14,009 bases of DNA, taken from Collinsella aerofaciens (GTDB lineage Bacteria > Actinomycetota > Coriobacteriia > Coriobacteriales > Coriobacteriaceae). The notes beneath the pieces are model-generated. The model did not search any database, was not told the DNA's origin, and saw only the letters and a program-made list of their open reading frames with translations. The position numbers were made by a program, and so were the translations under genes. The stretch is taken from assembly GCA_030841765.1 (NCBI GenBank), contig JAUUSS010000062.1:1-14009 (forward strand). Reading direction: 5' to 3'. Positions 1 through 7,228 of this stretch are shown one piece after another; the stretch's first letter is position 1; every line of letters starts with the position of its first letter.

Positions 1-1
1 G

Positions 2-214
2 TGCCCGTTAGGGATGAGTGGTCGAAGCAAGAAAGTATCCGACTTGCTAGGTGAGGCTCGCATTCCCGTTTCCGAGCGCGCCGGCGTGCCCATGGTGAGG
101 ACGGCGCCGGGGGGCGCCGTGGTGTGGGTCGCCGGAGTTCGCGCGGACGAGCGTTTTAAGTGCACGGCCGCAACGCGCGTGGCATATCTGCTCCGCGTGG
201 TCGATGCGGAATAG
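2..214 (+). CDS. tilS: tRNA(Ile)-lysidine synthase, C-terminal part (5' end outside window)
   Basis: The reading frame is open from base 2 and ends at TAG 212-214, giving about 70 residues of a C-terminus. The stretch KKVSDLLGEARIPVSERAGVPMV, followed by VVWVAGVRADERFKC, matches the C-terminal substrate-recognition domain of TilS. That family typically shows KVSD(F/L)..(A/D)..IP..ER..VP, then a VW(V/L)xGxRxDERF segment. TilS ligates lysine to C34 of tRNA-Ile(CAU) so that it reads AUA codons. The catalytic N-type ATPase domain lies upstream and is not visible. The identity is supported by its neighbours, because tilS-hpt-ftsH is a widely conserved order in Gram-positive bacteria. The 147-nt gap to hpt holds a possible separate promoter. 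I am fairly sure of the family, but the visible part alone cannot show that the gene is intact. Confidence 0.85.
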   Translation, partial: CPLGMSGRSKKVSDLLGEARIPVSERAGVPMVRTAPGGAVVWVAGVRADERFKCTAATRVAYLLRVVDAE

Positions 215-296
215 CGTCCCACGCCAGCTATTCTGTGCGACGTTGACGGTATTCCCGCGCTGATGGCGTACGGGCTGGAAAATATACCCCGTGCGC

Positions 297-305
297 TGCT
301 AAAAT
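297..305 (+). promoter_or_regulatory. possible extended -10 promoter for hpt-ftsH
   Basis: TGCTAAAAT at 297-305 reads as an extended -10 element (TGn followed by TAAAAT). It lies 57 bases before the hpt start, inside the tilS-hpt gap. No good -35 is present at 16-18 bp; TTGACG at 243-248 is too far upstream to pair with it. This is a motif match only. Confidence 0.3.
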
Positions 306-361
306 GTGAAGTTCGCGTCCATACGGCGGTGTGTGGGCGATAAGCACAAGAAAGGGTTGTC

Positions 362-910
362 ATGGCTTCTCAACATCCGGATATCGAGAAGGTTCTGTTC
401 ACGCAGGAGGATATCGACGGTATCGTCTCTCGCCTGGGCGAGGAGATTACTCGCGATTACGCGGGTAAGGATCTGGTGCTGATTGCGGTCCTGCGCGGCG
501 CCGTGGTCTTTATGGGCGACCTGATGCGTAAGATCGAGCTGCCGACCAACATCGATTTCATGGCTGTTTCGAGCTATGGCGACGGTGTGAAGTCCTCGGG
601 TATCGTGCGTATCATTAAGGACCTGGATATCGACATCCGCGGTCGCGACGTGCTGATCGTCGAGGACATTCTGGACTCGGGCCTGACGCTCAAGTATCTG
701 ATGAAGAACCTCGAGAGCCGCAAGCCCGCTTCTCTGGAGGTCGCCGCCTTCCTGTGGAAGGACGTTGAGGACCGTACCTCGGCCATCACGCCCAAGTATG
801 TTGGAACCCATTGCCCCGATGCCTTTGTGGTGGGCTACGGCCTCGACTATGCCGAGCGCTATCGTAACCTTCCGTATCTGGGCATTTTGAAACCGGAGGT
901 TTATTCGTAA
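362..910 (+). CDS. hpt: hypoxanthine (guanine) phosphoribosyltransferase
   Basis: This 182-residue cytoplasmic enzyme should convert hypoxanthine or guanine plus PRPP into IMP or GMP (purine salvage). The PRPP-binding signature VLIVEDILDSGLT spans residues 97-109, with the acidic pair E101-D102 and D105 in the catalytic-base position. The LRGAVVF loop (44-50) and the later purine-binding segment DAFVVGYGLDYAERYRNLPY (153-172) are in family order. Length is normal for the short bacterial HPRT class. The ATG at 362 is preceded by AAGAAAGGG around 349-357, a usable ribosome binding site. ftsH begins one base after the hpt stop, so the two are almost certainly cotranscribed. The location after tilS is the classical arrangement. 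Nothing is missing or truncated. Confidence 0.95.
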   Translation: MASQHPDIEKVLFTQEDIDGIVSRLGEEITRDYAGKDLVLIAVLRGAVVFMGDLMRKIELPTNIDFMAVSSYGDGVKSSGIVRIIKDLDIDIRGRDVLIVEDILDSGLTLKYLMKNLESRKPASLEVAAFLWKDVEDRTSAITPKYVGTHCPDAFVVGYGLDYAERYRNLPYLGILKPEVYS

Positions 911-911
911 G

Positions 912-3047
912 ATGCCCGACGACCGTAACGATAACAATTCCCAGACTCCCCGGGAGCCTAAGATCCCGGGGGTGCCCGGAGGCAAGAAGCCCACGCGTAC
1001 GGGCTGGCTGTATTTTATTTTGGCTTGCGCGCTCCTGGGCTACGCCTTCTTTAACATGGGCTCCGGCTTTGCCAATTCCAGCAATACCGTTAAGCTCGCG
1101 ACGAGCGAGATGGTCAACGCCATTAAGCAGGACCGTGTCGAAGATTTGACCTATACGGTTCAAGACGGAAGCGTGGCGGGTCATTACTGGAAGACAAAAA
1201 AGGACAAGGGCGATACGAGCGAGCTCAAGAGCTTCTCCTCGACCTATGTCGGCTCCGATTCGCTTGCCGAGCTTATGGCGGAGCACCCCGATACCAAGTA
1301 CATCGTCAACACCAACGATCCCGATTTTTGGGGCGACTTGGCGATGAGCGTGCTTCCGACGATTGCCCTGATCGCCATCATGTTCTACTTTATGCGCCAG
1401 ATGATGGGCGCCAACAACAGGAACATGCAGTTTGGCAAGACCAACGCCAAGACCAACGAGGCCACGCGCCCCAAGGTCAAGTTTGAAGACGTTGCCGGCG
1501 TGGACGAGGCAGTCGAGGAGCTCGAGGAGATCCGTGACTTTTTGAGCGATCCGGATCGCTATCGCAAACTGGGCGCCAAGATCCCGCGTGGCGTGTTGCT
1601 GGTTGGCCCTCCGGGCACCGGTAAAACGCTGCTGGCCAAGGCCGTTGCCGGCGAGGCGGGCGTGCCGTTCTTTAGCATCTCGGGTTCCGACTTTGTCGAG
1701 ATGTTCGTAGGTGTCGGCGCCAACCGTGTGCGTGACCTCTTTAAGGAGGCCAAGTCCCAGGCCCCGTCGATCATCTTCATCGATGAGATCGATGCCGTGG
1801 GACGTCAGCGCGGAGCTGGCTTGGGCGGCGGTCACGACGAGCGCGAACAGACGCTCAACCAGCTGCTGGTCGAGATGGACGGCTTTGAGGAAAGCGAGTC
1901 GGTCATCCTGATCGCTGCGACCAACCGTCCTGACATCCTGGATCCGGCATTGCTGCGTCCCGGCCGTTTTGACCGTCAGGTTACGGTCGACCGTCCGGAT
2001 GTGAAGGGCCGCGAGCAGATCTTGCGCGTGCATGCCGAGAACAAGCCGATGGACGAGGACGTTAAGTTTGAGAAGCTCGCCCAGATGACCGTTGGCTTTA
2101 CTGGTGCCGATTTGGCGAACCTGCTCAACGAGTCTGCGCTGCTGGCCGCTCGCCGTCATCGTTCCGTGATCTCGATGGACGAGGTCGAGGAGTCGATGGA
2201 GCGCGTGATTGCCGGACCGCAACGCAAGGGTCGCGTGATGACCGAGGCCGAGCGCACCACGATTGCCTACCACGAGAGCGGTCATGCCCTGGTGGGCCAC
2301 ATCCTGGAGCACTCCGATCCGGTCCACAAGATCTCGATCGTCAGCCGCGGCCAGGCGCTGGGCTACACGCTGCAGCTTCCGCAGGAGGACCACTTCCTCA
2401 AGACCAAGAACGAGATGCTCGACGAGCTCGCCGTGTTCTTGGGCGGTCGCGTTGCCGAGGAGCTCATGTGCGATGATATTACGTCGGGCGCGAGCAACGA
2501 TCTGGAGCGCGCAACCAAGATGGCGCGCGAGATGGTCACGCGCCTGGGCATGAGCGAGGAGCTGGGCACGCAAGTGTTTGGCGAGGCGCAACATCAGGTG
2601 TTCCTTGGTCGCGATTACGCCGATCACCAGGATTACTCCGAGGAGACGGCGCGCCGCATCGATATCGAGGTTCAGCGCATTATGCGTGAGGCCCATCGTC
2701 GTGCGGTCGAGATTCTGGACGCCCGTCGCGATCAGCTTGATCTGATGGCGAAGGTGCTGCTTGAGCGCGAGACCGTCGAGGGCGACGCCGTGAACGCCCT
2801 GCTCGACAACGAGTGGAATGCCTACCTTGAGCGCGAGGGCGATATCCTGGCGGCCAAGGAGGAGCGCAATGCCAAGGCGGCCGGCATGCCGACCAAGAAG
2901 CGCGTGCCTCGAATGAGCGAGGAGGAGCTGGCGGCTGATGCCGCGGCCTTTGCGCAGGCGGCCATGCAGGAGGATGCCGAAGCCGCATCCGATGATGCTG
3001 ACGATGACCATGCCGTCGTCGATGCCGACACCGACGCCGACAAATAG
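912..3047 (+). CDS. ftsH: ATP-dependent zinc metalloprotease FtsH
   Basis: This 711-residue membrane-anchored AAA+ protease degrades misfolded membrane proteins and selected regulators. Two transmembrane segments (about 31-49 and 144-161) flank an extracytoplasmic domain of roughly 95 residues. The AAA module follows: Walker A GPPGTGKT 232-239, Walker B IIFIDEID 287-294, and the second region of homology with AATNRPDILDPALLRPGRFDR ending in arginine-finger residues R352 and R355. The peptidase domain has the zinc motif HESGH (H454, E455, H458) and the third ligand D530 in SNDLERAT. All catalytic residues are present. It is longer than E. coli FtsH because of an alanine/acid-rich cytoplasmic tail (about 670-711). 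The ATG at 912 has GGAGGT at 895-900, inside hpt, consistent with translational coupling. A terminator follows at 3059-3097. Confidence 0.97.
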   Translation: MPDDRNDNNSQTPREPKIPGVPGGKKPTRTGWLYFILACALLGYAFFNMGSGFANSSNTVKLATSEMVNAIKQDRVEDLTYTVQDGSVAGHYWKTKKDKGDTSELKSFSSTYVGSDSLAELMAEHPDTKYIVNTNDPDFWGDLAMSVLPTIALIAIMFYFMRQMMGANNRNMQFGKTNAKTNEATRPKVKFEDVAGVDEAVEELEEIRDFLSDPDRYRKLGAKIPRGVLLVGPPGTGKTLLAKAVAGEAGVPFFSISGSDFVEMFVGVGANRVRDLFKEAKSQAPSIIFIDEIDAVGRQRGAGLGGGHDEREQTLNQLLVEMDGFEESESVILIAATNRPDILDPALLRPGRFDRQVTVDRPDVKGREQILRVHAENKPMDEDVKFEKLAQMTVGFTGADLANLLNESALLAARRHRSVISMDEVEESMERVIAGPQRKGRVMTEAERTTIAYHESGHALVGHILEHSDPVHKISIVSRGQALGYTLQLPQEDHFLKTKNEMLDELAVFLGGRVAEELMCDDITSGASNDLERATKMAREMVTRLGMSEELGTQVFGEAQHQVFLGRDYADHQDYSEETARRIDIEVQRIMREAHRRAVEILDARRDQLDLMAKVLLERETVEGDAVNALLDNEWNAYLEREGDILAAKEERNAKAAGMPTKKRVPRMSEEELAADAAAFAQAAMQEDAEAASDDADDDHAVVDADTDADK

Positions 3048-3058
3048 TCTTTGTGGCG

Positions 3059-3097
3059 AAAGCCTCCGCGGGGAAACCTGCGGAGGCTTTTTCTTTT
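3059..3097 (+). terminator. Rho-independent terminator after ftsH
   Basis: An 11-bp perfect stem (3059-3069 with 3080-3090) built on AGCCTCCGC/GCGGAGGCT has a 10-nt loop and runs into TTTTTCTTTT. It begins 12 bases after the ftsH stop and closes the tilS-hpt-ftsH block. Confidence 0.9.
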
Positions 3098-3115
3098 GAG
3101 CGATACGGGGCCGTC

Positions 3116-3177
3116 TGTTGATTGGGGACAGACTTAAATGAGCGTTTTCACGCATTTAAGTCTGTCCCCAATCAACA
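3116..3177. repeat. 25-bp perfect inverted repeat (REP-like palindrome)
   Basis: The left arm 3116-3140 and right arm 3153-3177 are exact reverse complements, separated by 12 bases (3141-3152). The arms contain TTGGGGACAGACTTAAATG. The element sits 18 bases beyond the ftsH terminator and before the aminotransferase promoter, so it is not needed as a terminator and has no U-tract. Its GGGGACAGA core resembles two other intergenic elements here (12017-12043 and 13211-13266). The structure is read directly; assignment to a REP-like or transposase-associated repeat family is inference. Confidence 0.85.
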
Positions 3178-3206
3178 TTGCTGCGGCACTTTGCTCGGCT
3201 AAAGCG

Positions 3207-3212
3207 TACAAT
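3207..3212 (+). promoter_or_regulatory. possible -10 element of the aminotransferase gene
   Basis: TACAAT lies 25 bases before the ATG at 3237 and would start transcription near 3218, just ahead of the ribosome binding site. No convincing -35 lies at 17 bp, so this is a weak call. Its main support is that the same hexamer precedes the PHP gene at 4544-4549 with correct spacing. Confidence 0.35.
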
Positions 3213-3224
3213 AGCGCCTATGCG

Positions 3225-3231
3225 AAAGGGG
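3225..3231 (+). promoter_or_regulatory. ribosome binding site that fixes the aminotransferase start
   Basis: AAAGGGG ends five bases before ATG 3237. An in-frame ATG at 3138 would add 33 residues, but it lies inside the inverted repeat 3116-3177 and has no Shine-Dalgarno sequence. The family N-terminus (MINETMYARGAESS) also begins at 3237. Confidence 0.7.
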
Positions 3232-3236
3232 AACAG

Positions 3237-4421
3237 ATGATCAACGAAACTATGTATGCTCGCGGTGCGGAAAGCTCCATCATCCGTGAGATTTTTAGCT
3301 ATGGCCTTGAGCGCAAGGCGCAGATCGGTGCGGAAAACGTATTTGATTTTTCGCTGGGCAATCCGAGCGTTCCGGCACCCGCTGCTGTGGCGGAGTCCAT
3401 TAAGAAGGCCCTGGAGCTGCCGAGTGACCAGTTGCACGGCTACACCCCCGCTCCGGGCCTGCCGCAATGTCGAGCAGCCGTCGCCGAATCGCTCAACCGC
3501 CGCTTTGGAACGAACTATGAGGGTAAGGACGTCTTTATGACGGTGGGTGCCGCGGCTTCGCTCACCTGCACGCTCAACGCCGTTACGAACCCGGGCGACG
3601 AGGTTATTGTTATCGCCCCGTACTTTCCGGAGTATCGCGTTTGGATTGAGAAGGCCGGCTGTACGTGTGTTGAGGCGCTCGCCGATGAAGATACGTTCCA
3701 GCTGAGCGTGGACAACGTGCTCAAGGCGATTACCGATAAGACGACTGCCGTCATCATCGACTCGCCCAACAATCCGACTGGTGCCGTATATACACGCAAC
3801 ACGCTGACGCGACTGGCCAATGTTCTGCGCGAGGCCAACGCTCAGCGCGATCCCGAGAATCCGATTATGCTCATCTCGGATGAGCCGTACCGCGAGATCG
3901 TGTACGGTGCCGAGGTGCCTTGGGTGCCCTCGATCTACGAGCACACCATCGTGTGCTACTCGTATTCCAAGTCGCTGTCGCTGCCGGGTGAGCGCGTGGG
4001 GTGGATCTTGGTTCCCAACACCAATCCGCAGGCTGCCCGTCTGATGCCGGCTGTTGCGGGTGCTGCCCGTACGCTGGGTTTTGTATGCGCACCGGCACTC
4101 TTTCAGCGCGTGATCATCGATTGCATCGATGAGTCGAGTGATGTCGGGGCCTATGCCCGCAACCGCACGGCGCTCACCGATGCTTTGACGGACTACGGCT
4201 ATACCTATGTTGAGCCGGACGGTGCTTTCTACCTGTGGGTGAAGGCACTCGAGCCCGATGCGAATGCGTTTTGCGAGCGCGCAAAGAAGTATGAGTTGCT
4301 TGCGGTTCCCTCGGACAGCTTTGGTATGCCGGGTTGGTTCCGCCTGGGCTATTGCGTGAGCTACGAAACGATTGTCAATTCGCTACCCGCTTGGAAACAG
4401 TTGGCGGACGAGTATCGTTAA
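3237..4421 (+). CDS. pyridoxal phosphate-dependent aminotransferase, class I/II
   Basis: This 394-residue, fold-type I PLP enzyme is predicted to transfer amino groups between an amino acid and a 2-oxo acid; the substrate cannot be read from sequence. The family landmarks are in order. The N-terminus reads VFDFSLGNPSVPAP. NNPTG ends at G182, with N179 in the cofactor-contact position. SDEPY supplies D215 (pyridine nitrogen) and Y218. The Schiff-base lysine is K245 in SYSKSLSLPGERVG. A carboxylate-binding arginine is likely at R369 (WFRLGY). Length is normal. The start at 3237 is chosen over an in-frame ATG at 3138, which lies inside the upstream palindrome. It appears to be a single-gene unit with its own -10. 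A hairpin without a clear U-tract follows at 4456-4486. Aspartate/aromatic-type specificity is possible but unproven. Confidence 0.92.
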   Translation: MINETMYARGAESSIIREIFSYGLERKAQIGAENVFDFSLGNPSVPAPAAVAESIKKALELPSDQLHGYTPAPGLPQCRAAVAESLNRRFGTNYEGKDVFMTVGAAASLTCTLNAVTNPGDEVIVIAPYFPEYRVWIEKAGCTCVEALADEDTFQLSVDNVLKAITDKTTAVIIDSPNNPTGAVYTRNTLTRLANVLREANAQRDPENPIMLISDEPYREIVYGAEVPWVPSIYEHTIVCYSYSKSLSLPGERVGWILVPNTNPQAARLMPAVAGAARTLGFVCAPALFQRVIIDCIDESSDVGAYARNRTALTDALTDYGYTYVEPDGAFYLWVKALEPDANAFCERAKKYELLAVPSDSFGMPGWFRLGYCVSYETIVNSLPAWKQLADEYR

Positions 4422-4443
4422 AAGTAAAGCGCTCTGCCTACAA

Positions 4444-4459
4444 TGTTTTACGTGAAACG
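4444..4459. promoter_or_regulatory. parS-like site (candidate ParB binding sequence)
   Basis: TGTTTTACGTGAAACG matches the widely conserved chromosomal parS consensus TGTTTCACGTGAAACA at 14 of 16 positions. The right half-site GTGAAAC is perfect; the left is GTTTTAC. It lies in the aminotransferase-PHP intergenic gap, overlapping the first bases of the hairpin 4456-4486. Intergenic location and near-palindromy support it; function is inferred. Confidence 0.45.
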
Positions 4460-4486
4460 GGGTTTGGTGTTAAGCCGGACCCCGTT
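4456..4486 (+). repeat. 12-bp hairpin after the aminotransferase gene
   Basis: AACGGGGT at 4456-4463 pairs with ACCCCGTT at 4479-4486. The stem continues inward through two G-U and two G-C pairs to a 7-nt loop (4468-4474). Only TTGTC follows, so it is a poor intrinsic terminator. It may still help transcription end after the aminotransferase or stabilise its mRNA. Confidence 0.45.
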
Positions 4487-4520
4487 GTCATGGACGTTGT
4501 GTCTTTGGGATGGAGTGTTT

Positions 4521-4549
4521 TTACGACTATCGAAGGCTATGCGTACAAT
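4521..4549 (+). promoter_or_regulatory. promoter of the PHP-domain gene
   Basis: TTACGA (4521-4526) and TACAAT (4544-4549) are separated by exactly 17 bp. A start near 4556 leaves about 30 nt of leader containing TAAGGAG (4575-4581) before ATG 4587. This is a motif-based prediction. Confidence 0.5.
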
Positions 4550-4586
4550 GAATATAAGCGACGGCCGTGCCAGATAAGGAGACCTG

Positions 4587-5408
4587 ATGCCCTACCTGCT
4601 TTCTTGTGACATTCATACCCATACGATGTTCTCTGCGCATGCATATTCGACCATTGAGGAGAATGTGTACTGGGCGGCAGAGCGTGGTCTGCAGGTGCTC
4701 GGATCTGCCGACCATTTGAGCTCTATGGTTACGGCTTGCCCCAATGACCTGCGCAGTTACCAGTTCTTTATCAACCAGGATATCTGGCCGCGCATTTGGA
4801 GCGGCGTGCTGGTGCTGCGTGGTGCCGAGGCCGATATCGTTTCGCTGGACGGAAGCCTGTTTGGCGAGGACACTCCTGTCACGCTCGATATTGCCGGCGA
4901 TTCGTACAGCCGTCAGCATTCGCTGTTCGATTTGGTTACGCGTAATTTGGATTATTTGGTTGCAAGCGTGCATAATCCGCAGATTGCTGAGGGCGCGACG
5001 CTGGCCCAGACGACCGAGATGTATATCAATGCCCTGGAGCACCCCAAGGTGTTCATGCTGGGTCACACGGGGCGTTCGGGTGTGCCGTTCGATATCGACG
5101 AGGTGCTGTTGGCAGCTAAGGCCAAGCACAAGATTATCGAGATCAACAACCATAGTCTTGAACACGGTGTCGACACTGAGCATTGGGCCGTATGCCGCAA
5201 GATTGCCGAGCGCTGCGCCGAGCTGGGCGTGGGCATTGGCGTGTCGACCGATGCCCACATTGGCATGGCCATTGGCAAGCTCGATCACGCGCGCAAGATG
5301 CTCGACGAGATTCACTTCCCGCTGGATTTGATCGTGACGCGCGACCGCGAGACGCTGCTGCGCGAGATGGCGGCAGCCGGCGTGTGCGATCTGCGCAATG
5401 GGATGTAG
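4587..5408 (+). CDS. PHP-domain metal-dependent phosphatase/hydrolase (YcdX-like)
   Basis: This 273-residue cytoplasmic protein of the polymerase-and-histidinol-phosphatase (PHP) superfamily most resembles the YcdX branch. The full set of metal ligands can be placed: H10 and H12 (HTHT), H18, H43 (ADH), E81 (GAEAD), H129 (SVHN), H160 (LGHTGRSG), D222 and H224 (STDAH). The spacing H10/H12/H18/H43 equals YcdX H7/H9/H15/H40, which binds three metal ions. This makes an active phosphoesterase likely; the substrate is unknown. A histidinol-phosphatase role cannot be excluded, but no his genes are nearby. The start at ATG 4587 is supported by TAAGGAG six bases upstream. The gene has its own promoter and ends at a strong terminator shared with the convergent rlmD-like gene. 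Confidence 0.88.
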   Translation: MPYLLSCDIHTHTMFSAHAYSTIEENVYWAAERGLQVLGSADHLSSMVTACPNDLRSYQFFINQDIWPRIWSGVLVLRGAEADIVSLDGSLFGEDTPVTLDIAGDSYSRQHSLFDLVTRNLDYLVASVHNPQIAEGATLAQTTEMYINALEHPKVFMLGHTGRSGVPFDIDEVLLAAKAKHKIIEINNHSLEHGVDTEHWAVCRKIAERCAELGVGIGVSTDAHIGMAIGKLDHARKMLDEIHFPLDLIVTRDRETLLREMAAAGVCDLRNGM

Positions 5409-5428
5409 CGGAGTTTATAAACCAAGCG

Positions 5429-5463
5429 AAGGGGGCGGCCCAGGCGGGTCGCCCCCTTTCTTG
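5429..5463. terminator. Rho-independent terminator between convergent PHP and rlmD-like genes
   Basis: A 12-bp stem (5429-5440 with 5447-5458, AAGGGGGCG/CGCCCCCTT plus three inner pairs, one G-U) has a 6-nt loop and runs into TTTCTTGT on the plus strand. The minus-strand side is followed by a weaker T-rich run, so it may serve both genes, better for the PHP gene. Confidence 0.85.
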
Positions 5464-5486
5464 TCCCAAAAATCTACTGAGGTTGG

Positions 5487-6935
5487 TTAGCGGCGTTCGA
5501 GGACCGCTACGGTTTCGGTGTGGTCGGTGTGAGGGAACATGTCGACGGGCGTGATCTTGAGCAGGCAATAGCCTCCGTCGAGGAGCTGATGCAGGTCGCG
5601 CTCTTGAGTTACGGGGTTGCAGCTGATATAGGTGATGCGGCGCGGCTTAAGCGCGCAGGCAGCTTCGAGGAACTCGGGCGTGGAGCCGGCGCGCGGCGGA
5701 TCGATGGATAGGACATCGACCCGCTCGTTGTTATCGGCGGCATCCAGGATGTAATCGGTGGCGTCGTCGGCCATAAACCAAGCGCTGCGGGTGAGGCCGT
5801 TGAGCTCGGCATTGCGGCGTGCGTCGGCAATGCCCGCCGGGTTGCGCTCCACGCCGAGCAGCATAATGCCGATACCCTTGTTCTGGGCATCTTTAGCTGC
5901 GCAAAGACCGATGGTACCGCTGCCACAGTAGGCATCCATGAGCACATCGCCCTGGTGCAAATCCATGCCGTCGATAGCGAGCTGATAGAGCAGCTCGGTC
6001 TGTTGCGGGTTGGTCTGATAAAACGCGGTGGGGGAGATGTCGAATTCGCAGCCGAGCAGCTGGTCGCGCATGCACTCGGCGCCATATACAATGCGGGTTT
6101 CCTCGCCGAGGATGGCGTTGCCGGGACGTCCGTTGATGTTTTGGGCGACGGTGACGATGCGCGGATCGAGTGCGGCGACAGCCTCAAAGAACTCCTGCGC
6201 ATGCGGCAAGTCGCGCTGAGCGGTCACGAGCGTGACCATGACCTGGTCGGTACGCCAGCCGCAGCGGACGACGGCATAGCGAAGCAAACCAAGATGCTTG
6301 TCCTCATTAAAGGCGGGAATATGCAGCCGCTCAGCTTCGCGTGCGATGCCGTTGAGAATCTGACGGGCGCCCGGTGCCTCGACGGGGCATTCGGGTACGG
6401 CAACGATCTTGTGCGTGCCGCGCTCAAAGAAACCGCAACGGACGGCGCCCTCCTTACCGGGAGCAAAGGGAGTGGCAGCCTTATGACGAAAGCCACGCGG
6501 TGCAGGATATTTGCCCGGGTCGCCCAGGGTGACACCCATGCCACGAATAGGATCTACAGCAATGCCCTCACGCTCACAAAGCGAAGCAAAAAGCTCCTCC
6601 ATAGCAGCCTGCTTGGCGGCGAGCTGCTTCTTATAAGGACGATTGAGCGCCGTGCACCCACCGCAAGCTTTCATGATCGAACAGGGGGACTTGGGGTCCA
6701 CAGCCTTACGCGCAGACGAAACCCGATCTTTATGCGAGCGCTTGGAGCGAGTCTGAGATGCCTTATCCTCGTTCCGACGAGAGCCGGGACGCTTGGCCTT
6801 AGCCTTGCCCTTGGCCGAATTACCCTTCGCGTCCTGAGACGACTTGGATTTCTGAGAAGATTTTTTCTCCTCTGACCCCTCAGCCGCCTCGATCAAAGCA
6901 CGACGAGCCTTACGCTCCGCACGAGATTCTGCCAT
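5487..6935 (-). CDS. rlmD: 23S rRNA (uracil-5-)-methyltransferase, RlmD/RumA family
   Basis: This 482-residue SAM-dependent enzyme should methylate C5 of a uridine in 23S rRNA. The iron-sulfur cysteines C85, C91 and C94 (CX5CXXC) plus C183 match the RumA arrangement. Later come the FYQTN segment with Q307, the SAM-binding DAYCGSGTIGL from D334, IDPPRAG 411-417, and the catalytic-nucleophile motif SCNP with C439. The closing DMFPHTDHTETV signature is typical. Instead of a recognisable TRAM RNA-binding domain, residues 1-80 are a lysine/serine/alanine-rich, probably disordered, basic tail. ATG 6935 is the only Met start before the cysteine cluster; its Shine-Dalgarno sequence is weak. A TACAAT (minus strand, 6975-6980) could be the -10, but no -35 was found. 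The exact uridine target (U1939 or U747 type) cannot be told. Confidence 0.92.
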   Translation of the reverse strand: MAESRAERKARRALIEAAEGSEEKKSSQKSKSSQDAKGNSAKGKAKAKRPGSRRNEDKASQTRSKRSHKDRVSSARKAVDPKSPCSIMKACGGCTALNRPYKKQLAAKQAAMEELFASLCEREGIAVDPIRGMGVTLGDPGKYPAPRGFRHKAATPFAPGKEGAVRCGFFERGTHKIVAVPECPVEAPGARQILNGIAREAERLHIPAFNEDKHLGLLRYAVVRCGWRTDQVMVTLVTAQRDLPHAQEFFEAVAALDPRIVTVAQNINGRPGNAILGEETRIVYGAECMRDQLLGCEFDISPTAFYQTNPQQTELLYQLAIDGMDLHQGDVLMDAYCGSGTIGLCAAKDAQNKGIGIMLLGVERNPAGIADARRNAELNGLTRSAWFMADDATDYILDAADNNERVDVLSIDPPRAGSTPEFLEAACALKPRRITYISCNPVTQERDLHQLLDGGYCLLKITPVDMFPHTDHTETVAVLERR

Positions 6936-7042
6936 GAATTAACCCCACTAATTTACAAATTGAAAGCTGAAAGCATTGTACCGTGCCAAGCTAGCGGACG
7001 ATATACAAGCGCCTATTTCATGTCAGTGATAAGTCCAACGAT

Positions 7043-7193
7043 GTTTGCCCGGCGTGGGCGGGGAGCGGCGCGTAATTAAGTTTATCGCGAGTTCCGCACG
7101 CAAAGGAAAGCACTTAATGTGCTTTCCGTCTTGCGCAGGACTGTAGAGCAGGAAACTTAATTACGCGCCGCTCCCCGCCCACGCTGGGCAAAC
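7043..7193. repeat. 151-nt palindromic element with 41-bp arms and an inner hairpin
   Basis: The left arm 7043-7083 and right arm 7153-7193 are reverse complements at 40 of 41 positions; the single difference (7051/7185) still forms a G-U pair in RNA. The 69-nt centre holds a second stem: GGAAAGCAC 7105-7113 with GTGCTTTCC 7119-7127 around a TTAAT loop. This is extended by CGCAA 7099-7103 with TTGCG 7131-7135. It lies in the gap between divergent genes, so it terminates neither. No ORF and no clear target-site duplication were found. It could be a miniature transposable element, a cruciform-forming site or a structured RNA. The structure is certain; its nature is open. Confidence 0.85.
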
Positions 7194-7199
7194 CCTCCC

Positions 7200-7228
7200 T
7201 TGTACTCCATCTCACTAAAGTGTATGAT
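7200..7228 (+). promoter_or_regulatory. promoter of the amino-acid ABC transporter operon
   Basis: TTGTAC (7200-7205) and TATGAT (7223-7228) are 17 bp apart. Transcription would begin near 7235, giving a leader of about 50 nt. The -35 starts seven bases after the palindromic element ends. Confidence 0.5.

Noticed and set aside
786..3155. 789-codon open frame on the minus strand opposite hpt and ftsH
   Set aside because: It is antisense to two certain genes, shows no family resemblance, and is a by-product of GC-rich codon use that removes stops in the mirror frame.
3138..3236. 33-residue N-terminal extension of the aminotransferase
   Set aside because: Its ATG lies inside the inverted repeat 3116-3177, has no Shine-Dalgarno sequence, and lies upstream of the predicted -10; the family N-terminus starts at 3237.
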